64,000 nucleotides of DNA from Chitinophaga hostae (GTDB lineage: Bacteria; Bacteroidota; Bacteroidia; Chitinophagales; Chitinophagaceae). Below the pieces are notes generated by a model. That model was not told the origin of the DNA. It saw only the letters and a program-made list of their open reading frames with translations, and did not search any database. The DNA lies in assembly GCF_018224885.1 (NCBI RefSeq), contig NZ_JAGTXB010000013.1:124001-188000 (forward strand), in the 5' to 3' direction. Position numbers and translations under genes: made by a program. This document shows positions 27,301-35,249 of this stretch, one piece after another; position 1 is the first letter of the stretch, and each line of letters starts with the position of its first letter.

Positions 27301-27760
27301 AAAATCAGCAAGAAAATATAATAGTGCACCTGCTGGTAATTTGTTAGGAGAAATTAGCGCCCTGGAGGCAATGCAGTTAAAAACTAAAATGTCTTTGGCA
27401 GCTCGCCTGGATGACCTCCTTAAAGCAAAAGGCTTAGGGAAAAGTGAATTTGCGGAAATTGTAAAAAAGAATCCATCTGAAATTACGAAATGGTTAAGCG
27501 GAACACAAAACTTTACGCTTGATATTTTAGTTGAAATAGCGGTAGCCTTAGGTGTTCCGGTTACCGAATTATTTGTGGAGAAAAAAGCAGATCGGATAAA
27601 TTGGATTCATCTTTCTGTAAACGTTAAAGAAGTGGAACAAAGCATTCAGTATAAAACACCTTCATACATTGTAGAGAGTGTTCATGAGCGTTGCTGGCAT
27701 AATGAACAGGAAGTCCATCCATCCCACGTTGTATTTACTGATAAATTATGTCAAAAATAA
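27284..27760 (+). CDS. HTH-XRE antitoxin (HigA-like) with C-terminal extension
   Basis: A 158-residue protein. A flexible N-terminus (residues 1-35) precedes an XRE-type helix-turn-helix at about 36-95, seen as MSLAARLDDLLKAKGLGKSE, then EIVKKNPSEITKWLSG and NFTLDILVEIAVALGVP. After the HTH comes about 60 residues of tail (INWIHLSVNVKEVEQSIQYK and beyond, with several aromatic residues). Antitoxins of chaperone-dependent TA systems have a ChAD (chaperone addiction) tail in this place. The gene overlaps the toxin gene by 17 nt and the SecB-like gene by 13 nt, indicating tight co-translation. Three in-frame ATGs stand at 27284-27292, so the exact start is uncertain by two codons. It probably represses its own operon through the palindrome at 26739-26762. 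Confidence 0.75.
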   Translation: MMMKHKKSARKYNSAPAGNLLGEISALEAMQLKTKMSLAARLDDLLKAKGLGKSEFAEIVKKNPSEITKWLSGTQNFTLDILVEIAVALGVPVTELFVEKKADRINWIHLSVNVKEVEQSIQYKTPSYIVESVHERCWHNEQEVHPSHVVFTDKLCQK

Positions 27761-28179
27761 AACAGGCCAAACATTTTTCTGAATTAAAGTTGGAAGCAAT
27801 TGAATTGCTGGGCAATTCATTGCATTTGCCCGGTTCTGATATATCATTGAATAGTTTTCATTTCAATATTGATATTGATAATAAAGCAGATCATGATAGT
27901 ATGCGGTTGTTTGCAATTATCAGTATTGAAATATTAAGTGAAGATAAAAACCATATTTTAGGAGCGGTCGCACTCAGCTGTATTTACACAATAAATAATT
28001 TTGATGAACTTGTAAAGAATGATTCAGGACAGATCACGGGTATGCCCAAAAAGTTGATAGAAAAAATAAATGCTATTTCCTTAGCCACTACCAGAGGCGT
28101 TATGTTTTCCATCTTCAAAGGAACATTTTTACATAATGCCTTGTTACCAATTATTGATGCTCAAACAATTCCAGCCTGA
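27748..28179 (+). CDS. SecB-like chaperone of a TAC-type module
   Basis: A 143-residue cytosolic protein close in size to SecB (E. coli 155). It has a strand-rich core (FHFNIDIDNKADHD, then RLFAIISIEILSE and VALSCIYTINNFDEL). The C-terminal segment (KINAISLATTRGVMFSIFKG, then ALLPIID) follows the SecB pattern of a helix, a Gly turn and the LxPI(N/D) end. In TAC systems such a chaperone binds the antitoxin tail, protects it from proteolysis and thereby controls the toxin. Its start lies inside the end of the antitoxin gene. A housekeeping SecB role is unlikely given this position. The fold assignment is by eye and needs profile comparison. Confidence 0.6.
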   Translation: MSKIKQAKHFSELKLEAIELLGNSLHLPGSDISLNSFHFNIDIDNKADHDSMRLFAIISIEILSEDKNHILGAVALSCIYTINNFDELVKNDSGQITGMPKKLIEKINAISLATTRGVMFSIFKGTFLHNALLPIIDAQTIPA

Positions 28180-28182
28180 CAC

Positions 28183-28548
28183 ATGATCACACTCAATGAT
28201 AAAACATACACCTGCCCGGTCGATGTTACACTGGGCTTTATTGGTGGTAAATGGAAACTGCTGATCCTTTTTCACCTGCATTATTTCACAAAAAAAAGCT
28301 ACGCGGAAATCAGGGATAACCTACCCGGTATCTCAGAAAAAATGCTGAGTCAGCAATTGAAAGAATTGGAAAGGGACAGGTTGATCGAAAAACAGGTCAT
28401 CTCGAAAAAGCCCTACAGGGTTGAATATAGTCTCACCACAGAAGGGAAATCTCTTTCTCCGCTGTATGAGTTTGCCAGCAAATGGGGAATAGCTTACCTG
28501 GAAAAGCATGGTATCGACTATATCCGGGATCAACATTTATATAAATAA
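28183..28548 (+). CDS. HxlR-family winged-helix transcriptional regulator
   Basis: A 121-residue regulator with the HxlR signature: a Cys near the start (C11 in YTCPVDVTLGFIGGKWK), then a winged helix (EIRDNLPGISEKMLSQQLKE, LERDRLIEK, YRVEYSLTTEGKSL). Such proteins often sense electrophiles or oxidants through the N-terminal Cys. It starts 3 nt after the SecB-like stop, so it may be transcribed with the TAC-like module, although its composition is closer to the flanking genome. It converges on the dehydrogenase-like gene with only 4 nt between stops, so that gene may be its target. Confidence 0.93.
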   Translation: MITLNDKTYTCPVDVTLGFIGGKWKLLILFHLHYFTKKSYAEIRDNLPGISEKMLSQQLKELERDRLIEKQVISKKPYRVEYSLTTEGKSLSPLYEFASKWGIAYLEKHGIDYIRDQHLYK

Positions 28549-28552
28549 CTGC

Positions 28553-29626
28553 CTAATGATGCGCTGCCGTAATAATTTCCCGCTCCACGCCCGGCAGTTC
28601 CATAACAAATGCAGCACCATAGGCAGTACCCGGTGTTTGATAACCCGGTTTCCACTGATCGTTAAAGATCTTTTGCGCTATCAGCAAACAGCTGTGCATG
28701 GTAACGGTATAACCATCCGGACAACTTAATTTTACGGTCGCTTTTCTCCCGGCGGTATTATATACCTGCCCCCATACCAGGCTGTAAGCCTCGCTGCGCA
28801 TGGCGTCGGTAGGACCCGCCGGCCGCCGGTCAATTTTCTTTTTGATAAAATTCCGCATCAGCGGCGTACGCAACAACCAGTTGAATAAACCCTGTAATTT
28901 TAACAGGCGGTATATGTTGATGGAAATGGCCGTGTAAGAAGTGATATTAGGGATACGGGTACTGAAATAGGCGGTAGACACATCTCCCCATGGAATGCTC
29001 ATCGTAAAAAGTTTTTTGGAGCCAAAGTCAATCCATCTGCCCTGATGCCCCAGCGGTGCATGGAGAATACGGCCTCCTCTTCTAACAGCACCGCCTTCAC
29101 CCAGTTTATACGCCATCGACATCGCTGTACCATGTGAAACGCCGGCTCCCGATGCGGCAAATGCTAACTTCAGATCGCTGGCATCAGGCATCAATGTTTT
29201 TAATAACACCGCTATGCAATCCGTTGGCACCACATCAAAACCTGCTCCCGGTAACACCATAATACCAGCCTCTCTGGCGGCCTGGTCGTATTCCCGCAGC
29301 ATTTCAAAAACGCCGATATCACCGTTGATATCCAGGTAATGGGCGCCAGCCTGTATACAGGCCTCTACCATAGGCCGGGCGGTTAAATGAAATGGACCGG
29401 CGGCGTGGATCACAAACTTTACTTCCTTTAATGCCTGTATAAGCGCAGTAGTGTCGTCCAGGGAAATTACCTTGTAAGGCAGTTCCAGCCTGTTCGACAG
29501 CTCCTTTAACGGAGCTTCTCTTCTGCCCGCAAGAATAGGTTGAAGATCATATTGCGCTGCATACCTGGCGATCAGTTCGCCGGTGTACCCGTTAGCGCCG
29601 TAAAGCAGGAAGGAGTTTTGTTGCAT
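28553..29626 (-). CDS. Saccharopine dehydrogenase-like NADP-binding oxidoreductase
   Basis: A 357-residue protein with an N-terminal Rossmann fold (FLLYGANGYTGELIARYAA, residues 6-24, then ILAGRR). The family segment VIHAAGPFHLTARPMVEACI continues into HYLDINGD and PGAGFDVVPTDCIA. This matches the saccharopine dehydrogenase/trans-acting enoyl reductase group, where many members reduce lipid or polyketide intermediates; the substrate here is unknown. There is no signal peptide, so it acts in the cytosol. Stop-to-stop spacing with hxlR is 4 nt. Confidence 0.85.
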   Translation of the reverse strand: MQQNSFLLYGANGYTGELIARYAAQYDLQPILAGRREAPLKELSNRLELPYKVISLDDTTALIQALKEVKFVIHAAGPFHLTARPMVEACIQAGAHYLDINGDIGVFEMLREYDQAAREAGIMVLPGAGFDVVPTDCIAVLLKTLMPDASDLKLAFAASGAGVSHGTAMSMAYKLGEGGAVRRGGRILHAPLGHQGRWIDFGSKKLFTMSIPWGDVSTAYFSTRIPNITSYTAISINIYRLLKLQGLFNWLLRTPLMRNFIKKKIDRRPAGPTDAMRSEAYSLVWGQVYNTAGRKATVKLSCPDGYTVTMHSCLLIAQKIFNDQWKPGYQTPGTAYGAAFVMELPGVEREIITAAHH

Positions 29627-29788
29627 CCCGGAAAATACGAAGAAACCACGTGTAATGAACGGTTGGCTGAAATAAAGTATTTTCCGGAAGATGATAAGCA
29701 GGTACAGGCCTTTCTTTTCTGCAAATGAAATCCTATTTTGTATTAAACCTGTATACGCAATTATAAACCTGTAATTAAAACCCGCATT

Positions 29789-30487
29789 ATGAAAATGCTA
29801 TCTGTATGCTTTGCGCTGCTGCTTTCCTGCCTGGGAGTGCTGAAAGCGGAAGAATCACCTGTCGGCGCCTGGAAGTCAGTATCGGGAGATGTTACCTCCG
29901 TATTGCTGATCACGCCTACCTGGTTTACTGTTACCAATTACGAGGAGAAAAGTTTTATCGACAGCTATGGCGGCACCTGGAAGCAGGGCCGCGCCGGAGA
30001 AAGTAACATCACCATCTATTTCAATACAGCCAACCCTTCACAGGCGGGGCAAAACGCCAATGTACCGGTAACCATCGAAAATGGCCGCCTGGTAACCAGC
30101 AACCCCGGTGGTGGCAAACAGGAGTGGACCCGCATCGATGACGGCGCCGGCGCCCTCGCCGGTAACTGGCGCATCACCTCCCGGGAAACAGATGGTAAAA
30201 TGAATCCTATTCCCTTAGGAGCACGGAGAACATTGAAAATCCTGACCGGCACCCGCTTTCAATGGGTCGCTATCAACGTTGACTCCGGCGAATTTTTTGG
30301 CTCCGGCGGCGGTACCTATACTTTTGAAAATGGTACCTACACGGAAAAAATCGAATTTTTCTCCCGTGATAACTCAAGAGTAGGCGCGGTACTTTCTTTT
30401 AAAGGCGCGGTTAACGGCAATGACTGGGATCACAGCGGACTTAGCTCCAAGGGCGATCCCATCCATGAAGTATGGAGCAAGGAATAA
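29789..30487 (+). CDS. Secreted protein with two lipocalin-like domains
   Basis: A 232-residue exported protein with a signal peptide ending near VLKAEE (about residue 20). It seems to contain two related beta-rich modules. The first (23-115) opens with PVGAWKSVSGDVTSVLLITP and the second (123-232) with ALAGNWRITSRETDGKM. Both have a G-W start, a GGT(Y/W) strand and a closing W, as in DUF4488/lipocalin-like secreted proteins of Bacteroidota. Ligand and role are unknown. It stands alone between a divergent gene and a long hairpin. Confidence 0.6.
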   Translation: MKMLSVCFALLLSCLGVLKAEESPVGAWKSVSGDVTSVLLITPTWFTVTNYEEKSFIDSYGGTWKQGRAGESNITIYFNTANPSQAGQNANVPVTIENGRLVTSNPGGGKQEWTRIDDGAGALAGNWRITSRETDGKMNPIPLGARRTLKILTGTRFQWVAINVDSGEFFGSGGGTYTFENGTYTEKIEFFSRDNSRVGAVLSFKGAVNGNDWDHSGLSSKGDPIHEVWSKE

Positions 30488-30499
30488 AAAAAGAATTAG

Positions 30500-30557
30500 G
30501 AATTAGGAATTACGGATAGTCAGGAAGATCTTCCCGATTATCCGTAATTCCTAATTC
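30500..30557. terminator. Long hairpin at convergent gene ends, with tandem heptamer
   Basis: 19-bp perfect arms (30500-30518 and 30539-30557) enclose a second 12-nt palindrome GGAAGATCTTCC at 30523-30534. The outer side carries AATTAGG twice in tandem from 30494. It starts 13 nt after one stop and ends 5 nt before the stop of the convergent gene. Confidence 0.8.
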
Positions 30558-30562
30558 TTTCA

Positions 30563-32533
30563 TCACCACCCTATGCCGTAATCCTCTCCATGATTACTGC
30601 TGCCACCCCATAAACTACCATGTGCCCGGTCTATAAAAATCGCATTTACAGGCCCGCTGGTACGATCGCCAAAGCTGAGATGGTAACCCATTTGCTCCAG
30701 CGCTTTGCGCGTTTTTTCACTGGTATTATTGTTCAGAAGAATGCTTCCCGGACGGGGTTCCCGGTCTTTAATAGTAGTGCCGCCCAGCGATAACCACAAC
30801 TGGTTGGTATTAATGTTAGCCGCTTCAGTGGCCTGTTGTACCGTCATTCCGAACTCCACCACATCCAGGAAAAATTGTAACAGGTTCTGATCCTGGGTAT
30901 CGCCACCCTGTACGCCGAAGCAAAGAAAAGGTTTACCTTCTTTCAGGGCAAGGGAGGGGGTAAGTGTCACCCGGGGCCTTTTACCCGGAGCAATTACATT
31001 GAACGGACACAGTGCCGAATCCAAAACAAAGCTTTGCGCGCGCTGGCTCATGCCTACACCGGTTTTACCGGCAATGCAGGCCGGCAGCCATCCTCCGCTG
31101 GGTGTAATAGATACTACCCATCCTTCTTTATCAGCCGCTTCCACGCTGGTGGTTCCTCTCCACAAACGGTCCATGTAGGCACTGTCTGTTGTATTGGAGG
31201 CATATATATGATCAGGGTCCGGGGCCGTCTGCAAAGAAGCCAGGTGTGTTTGTTCTGCAGCGTGTTCGCGGAAAGTAGTGGCATCGTGTTTCGGCACAAA
31301 TCCTCCGGGCTTACGGCCGCTGGTAGTATCTGTCAATAGCCCGCGCTCTTTTAGTAAATGGAGGTACGGATTTGTTTTCCCTATATAAGGATACGGATCA
31401 CCGGGACCGGCGCCGGCATCGTTTTGTGCCGTATTGATCTGTTGTGCCCTGGCTTTTGCATAGTCCTTATTCAGCAATCCCTTTATAGCCGGATTGGTAT
31501 TAAAGGCGGGATCTCCATAATAGAAATCACGGTCGGCAAAAGTGAGGTTCATCGTTTGATACAGCGTATGGATGTATTCGGTGGAATTATATCCCATCGC
31601 CTTCAGGTCAAAATTTTCAAGGATATTAAGACTTTGCAGCAGCATTGGCCCCTGCGTCCATTCCTGGAGCTTATATACTTCTATGCCTTTATAATTTATA
31701 TGCAGTGGCTCTTCTTCTACGGGTTTCCACCTGGCCAGGTCTTCCAGGGTAATTAATCCACCCTGTTCCTGGCAGCCACGTACAAATTCCCGGGCAATAT
31801 CACCTTTGTAAAAACGGTCGTAAGCGGCCATAATTGCCTCTTTACGGCTCTTGTGCTTACGGAGTGCGTCTTGCTCTGCTTCCACCATTTTCGTGAGCGT
31901 GGCCAGCAGGTCTTTCTGCACAAAAATTTCACCCGCTTCCGGCGCTTCTCTTTTTTGGCCGGGATGTGTCAGGAAAACAGCCTTACTGTAAGGCCATTCT
32001 TTAATATATTTTTTGCCGCGTTCAATGCTGTTGGCGGTTTGTGCTTCTATCGGGTAACCGGCGGCCATTTCCATGGCCGGGGCCAGCACTTCCTTTAAAG
32101 AAAGCGTGCCATATGCTGCCAGCATGTAACAAAGCCCTCCGGCGGTACCAGGTGTTACGGCCGCCAGCGGCCCATATTCCGGTGGGAAATCATATCCTTT
32201 GCCTTTGTAAAAGGCAGGCGTGGCGCCGGTGGGCGCTACACCCAATGCGTTGATGGCAATTACTTTCCCGTTCTTCGGATTATAAATAAGGGCCTGCGTT
32301 TCACCGCCCCAACTCAGTACATCCCACATGGTACAGGTGGCTGCCAGCATAGCACAGGCGGCATCTACGGCATTGCCTCCCTTCTGGAAGGTCATGGCGC
32401 CTGCCGTAGCCGCCAGCGGTTTGCCGGTAACGGCCATCCAGTTTTTGCCGTGCAGCGGCGGCTTCTGCGTTTGCTGAGCCTGTGTGCCGGAAAAAGCACC
32501 CGATAATAAGGCGAGGATAAGTAAGCGTTTCAT
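30563..32533 (-). CDS. Gamma-glutamyltransferase family protein
   Basis: A 656-residue periplasmic enzyme with a signal peptide ending at TQAQ (about residue 20). It belongs to the N-terminal nucleophile hydrolases that mature by self-cleavage. The large-subunit signature is FQKGGNAVDAACAMLAATCT near residue 50. The cleavage site and nucleophile are probably T461 in RGTTSVEAADKEG. The later block PRVTLTPSLALKEGKPFL, then GVQGGDTQDQNLLQ, is also typical. These enzymes transfer or hydrolyse the gamma-glutamyl group of glutathione or related peptides; some relatives act as acylases. The usual His after the TT pair is replaced by Ser, so the substrate range may differ. It is the last gene of a probable operon with DinB (9 nt) and Dabb. 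Confidence 0.93.
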   Translation of the reverse strand: MKRLLILALLSGAFSGTQAQQTQKPPLHGKNWMAVTGKPLAATAGAMTFQKGGNAVDAACAMLAATCTMWDVLSWGGETQALIYNPKNGKVIAINALGVAPTGATPAFYKGKGYDFPPEYGPLAAVTPGTAGGLCYMLAAYGTLSLKEVLAPAMEMAAGYPIEAQTANSIERGKKYIKEWPYSKAVFLTHPGQKREAPEAGEIFVQKDLLATLTKMVEAEQDALRKHKSRKEAIMAAYDRFYKGDIAREFVRGCQEQGGLITLEDLARWKPVEEEPLHINYKGIEVYKLQEWTQGPMLLQSLNILENFDLKAMGYNSTEYIHTLYQTMNLTFADRDFYYGDPAFNTNPAIKGLLNKDYAKARAQQINTAQNDAGAGPGDPYPYIGKTNPYLHLLKERGLLTDTTSGRKPGGFVPKHDATTFREHAAEQTHLASLQTAPDPDHIYASNTTDSAYMDRLWRGTTSVEAADKEGWVVSITPSGGWLPACIAGKTGVGMSQRAQSFVLDSALCPFNVIAPGKRPRVTLTPSLALKEGKPFLCFGVQGGDTQDQNLLQFFLDVVEFGMTVQQATEAANINTNQLWLSLGGTTIKDREPRPGSILLNNNTSEKTRKALEQMGYHLSFGDRTSGPVNAIFIDRAHGSLWGGSSNHGEDYGIGW

Positions 32534-32542
32534 ACAACTAAT

Positions 32543-33031
32543 TTAAAGCATTATTTTAACCGTCGCGAGTAGCTGACCTGTATGCCGCATGGTATGCTCG
32601 GCTGCATGGAATAGTAGTCCCAGCACGGTAGAAGGCAGTTGCTTCCTGCCTACTCCCCGGAATTCAGTGAGGGTCGCTTCCGGGGTAATGGATAATTGCA
32701 GCAGTGCCTGGTGTACCTGTGCATTGAAGCGGTCGAGTAACCCGGGAAGCGTGTCTGTCGGTTTTCCTTCGTTGCCCAGGTAGGCCAGCTGTTCCGCCGT
32801 CAGCGCTTCCGCGCGGGCATAAGTCAGCAACCGGTCCAGCACCCCGCTGATATGCTGCAGGTGAAAGCCCGGCGAAGCCACGTTGGCAGGTCTTTCCCAT
32901 AAACGCGCTTCCGGAAAATCCTGCATCAGGTCATTTACTTCCAGGTTAGCCTGCAACAAAGCATGGGCAACCGGCTGCAGTAACGGGGGGATATTGTCTA
33001 CCGGCCCGCTCATCCAATATTCAGTGGCCAT
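32543..33031 (-). CDS. DinB-family putative metal-dependent protein
   Basis: A 162-residue four-helix-bundle protein. Three histidines that fit the DinB metal site are visible: H60 in FHLQH, and H146 and H150 in HAAEHTMRHTGQL. DinB/YfiT-like proteins include bacillithiol and mycothiol S-transferases; most members are uncharacterised. It lies 9 nt upstream of the gamma-glutamyltransferase and 27 nt downstream of the Dabb gene, so all three are likely one transcript. A role in thiol-linked detoxification is a reasonable guess. Confidence 0.88.
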   Translation of the reverse strand: MATEYWMSGPVDNIPPLLQPVAHALLQANLEVNDLMQDFPEARLWERPANVASPGFHLQHISGVLDRLLTYARAEALTAEQLAYLGNEGKPTDTLPGLLDRFNAQVHQALLQLSITPEATLTEFRGVGRKQLPSTVLGLLFHAAEHTMRHTGQLLATVKIML

Positions 33032-33058
33032 TGTCTCTTCCTTTGAGTACCGGTGTTA

Positions 33059-33469
33059 TTATACTTCTACGGCATCGTATACAATCACCTTTTCCCACAG
33101 ATGTCCGCAGTTTTTAATAAACTCCAGGTGGATAGGGTGAGTCTGATAAGTAGCCTGTCCTGCCAGGTCACTGAAAAACATCAGTTCTGACACTGCCCAG
33201 CTGTTATCCACTACATCCCGTTTTTCGGTACTCGCTGTCACGCCTACACGTAACTCACGAACGGTTTCAATTTTGGAGAGGGTTTTCACACCGGCTATCA
33301 GCTTGTCGCGGTCTTCTTTAGAATCCGGGTTCTTCAGCCAGAAGAAAACATGATGTACAATCGGGTATTTCTTATCCATATTTGTTGTGGGGATTGCTGC
33401 TGCAGCTGCTGTACCGGCGGCAAGCGCTGCTGCGGTTCCTAAAAATTTTCGTCTGTTTGAAGTGCTCAT
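33059..33469 (-). CDS. Exported Dabb (stress-responsive alpha/beta-barrel) protein
   Basis: A 136-residue protein. The N-terminus NRRKFLGTAAALAAGTAAAA is a twin-arginine type export signal. The mature part is a single Dabb domain of about 95 residues (HHVFFWLKNPDSKEDRDKL, with GVKTLSKI, and THPIHLEFIKNCGHLWEKV at the end). Dabb proteins are dimeric ferredoxin-like folds tied to stress responses or to small catabolic reactions. It is the first gene of the probable Dabb-DinB-GGT operon. Confidence 0.9.
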   Translation of the reverse strand: MSTSNRRKFLGTAAALAAGTAAAAAIPTTNMDKKYPIVHHVFFWLKNPDSKEDRDKLIAGVKTLSKIETVRELRVGVTASTEKRDVVDNSWAVSELMFFSDLAGQATYQTHPIHLEFIKNCGHLWEKVIVYDAVEV

Positions 33470-33718
33470 ATGGGCCAGTTAAGGCGATGAAAATAATAAA
33501 GATCTGCGATTTATTATAATAATGCCTGTCAGGTGCACACTTATCTGTTGGTCTGCTAATGGCTATCCCCCTGGCAACGGCTCATTCCCTGAATTGTGAC
33601 AAACGGCAGCGGCAAATAGACTTTTTTCCTTTATTTCATACCGGATTCAGGTAGTTTCATCCCATTTTGTGCCTGCAAAAAGCGGCAAATGCTATTATTG
33701 CTGTAAATATTGCTCCCT

Positions 33719-35245
33719 ATGAATCAATTTAAGAAGATTGAATTCGGCATCGTAACAAGCATTTTTATATTGCTTTTGTTTTCAGTACTGTATCCCAGTT
33801 TGATCTATAATGTGTTTGAACTGCAGGATATTTACGGAACAAAGTTCGCCCAATATAACCAGGTGTTCGACTACTACATCCATTACCTGCTCCCGGTAAT
33901 GGGGCAGATGGCGTTGGTATACGTGACGTTCCTGTTGGTAAATTTTATCATCGTACCTAAATTTCTTGAAAGGGAACGATGGGTAATCGGGGTGCTGATG
34001 TTACTGCCGTTGGGTGTATTATATTTCTTAATCACCATTGTATGTAATTCCTGGTATAATGGCTACCTGTTAGGGGTATACGATACGGTGCGCGGAGCAC
34101 ATATGCATTTTACCAAATCGGCTTTCATCACTACGGTGTTTTCCACAATTATGTATGTGGTGTATTATTATGCACGGAAGGTTTTTTTCCAGGAACTCTA
34201 TTCCCGCTTCAACGCTGATATGGCTTTCCGGCAAATGATGATTGAGATTTTATGGGCTTCCGGGCTGTTTGTGGTGTTGTTCTGTTTGTCGTTCAGCGAC
34301 TCCAGGGATATGGCGCTGATGATCTTTTACTTTGGCCCTTCGCAGATCGCGGTATTTTTCCTGCTGCGTTACAAAGTGTTTCCGGATTTTGTGGATACGC
34401 ATCAGAATAAGGGTTTATTAATACGCGACCTGGCCATTACGATATTGAGCTGCAACGTATTGATGGCGCTGATCTCCAGGGCATTGGTACACCGGAATGG
34501 CGGATGGATCGCTGCATTGACATTAAGCGGTATTGCCGTGTCAGTTGGACTGGTATTGCCTGCCTGCTGGTTCCTGTTCCGGTCCCGCAAAAAGCACCAG
34601 CAAACGGTGGTCACCCTGAAAAAAGCATTGGGACGTTCTGCTGCCGACCTGGACTTTTTACGTTCCCAGATCAATCCGCATTTTTTGTTTAACGCGCTCA
34701 ACACGCTTTACGGTACTGCTTTGCAGGAAGAAGCGGCCCGCACCAGTGAAGGTATCCAGAAGCTGGGCGATATGATGCGTTTTATGCTGCACGACAATCA
34801 CCAGGAAAAGATACCGCTCGACAAGGAAGTGGCCTACCTGCAAAATTATATTGCCCTGCAACGGCTGCGCGTATTATCATCTCCTGATATCCTTATAGAA
34901 GTAAATGTAGACGAAAGCCAGTGCCAGCATGAAATAGCGCCGATGTTGCTGATCCCTTTTGTGGAAAATGCCTTTAAACACGGTATCAGTTTACGGCATC
35001 GTTCACGTATCGTGATTTCGCTGAGCTGTACTGCGGAACAGATCTTTTTTGATGTATATAACAGCGTGCATCCACGGCCGGAAAATGATCCGGAGCGTGA
35101 AGGAATGGGCATTGGACTGAATAATGTAAAAGAAAGACTGGCCTTATTATATCCACGCCGCCATGAGCTGAGCATCCGCCAAACGGCAACAGAATTTTTT
35201 GTCCACCTGACTATTGATGTTAATAAAATTGATATTAATAAATAA
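33719..35245 (+). CDS. LytS-type sensor histidine kinase
   Basis: A 508-residue membrane kinase. The N-terminal half has about seven or eight hydrophobic segments (such as IVTSIFILLLFSVLYPSLI and MALVYVTFLLVNFIIV) and no recognised extracytoplasmic ligand domain. The C-terminal half is the His_kinase/HATPase pair: LRSQINPHFLFNALNTLYG with phospho-acceptor H321, LLIPFVENAFKHGI (N box) and GIGLNNVKERL (G box). The ATG at 33719 is chosen over an in-frame TTG at 33710. Its partner is the LytTR regulator two genes on, with a DUF4407 gene between them starting 4 nt after this stop. Confidence 0.94.
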   Translation: MNQFKKIEFGIVTSIFILLLFSVLYPSLIYNVFELQDIYGTKFAQYNQVFDYYIHYLLPVMGQMALVYVTFLLVNFIIVPKFLERERWVIGVLMLLPLGVLYFLITIVCNSWYNGYLLGVYDTVRGAHMHFTKSAFITTVFSTIMYVVYYYARKVFFQELYSRFNADMAFRQMMIEILWASGLFVVLFCLSFSDSRDMALMIFYFGPSQIAVFFLLRYKVFPDFVDTHQNKGLLIRDLAITILSCNVLMALISRALVHRNGGWIAALTLSGIAVSVGLVLPACWFLFRSRKKHQQTVVTLKKALGRSAADLDFLRSQINPHFLFNALNTLYGTALQEEAARTSEGIQKLGDMMRFMLHDNHQEKIPLDKEVAYLQNYIALQRLRVLSSPDILIEVNVDESQCQHEIAPMLLIPFVENAFKHGISLRHRSRIVISLSCTAEQIFFDVYNSVHPRPENDPEREGMGIGLNNVKERLALLYPRRHELSIRQTATEFFVHLTIDVNKIDINK

Positions 35246-35249
35246 GAAG

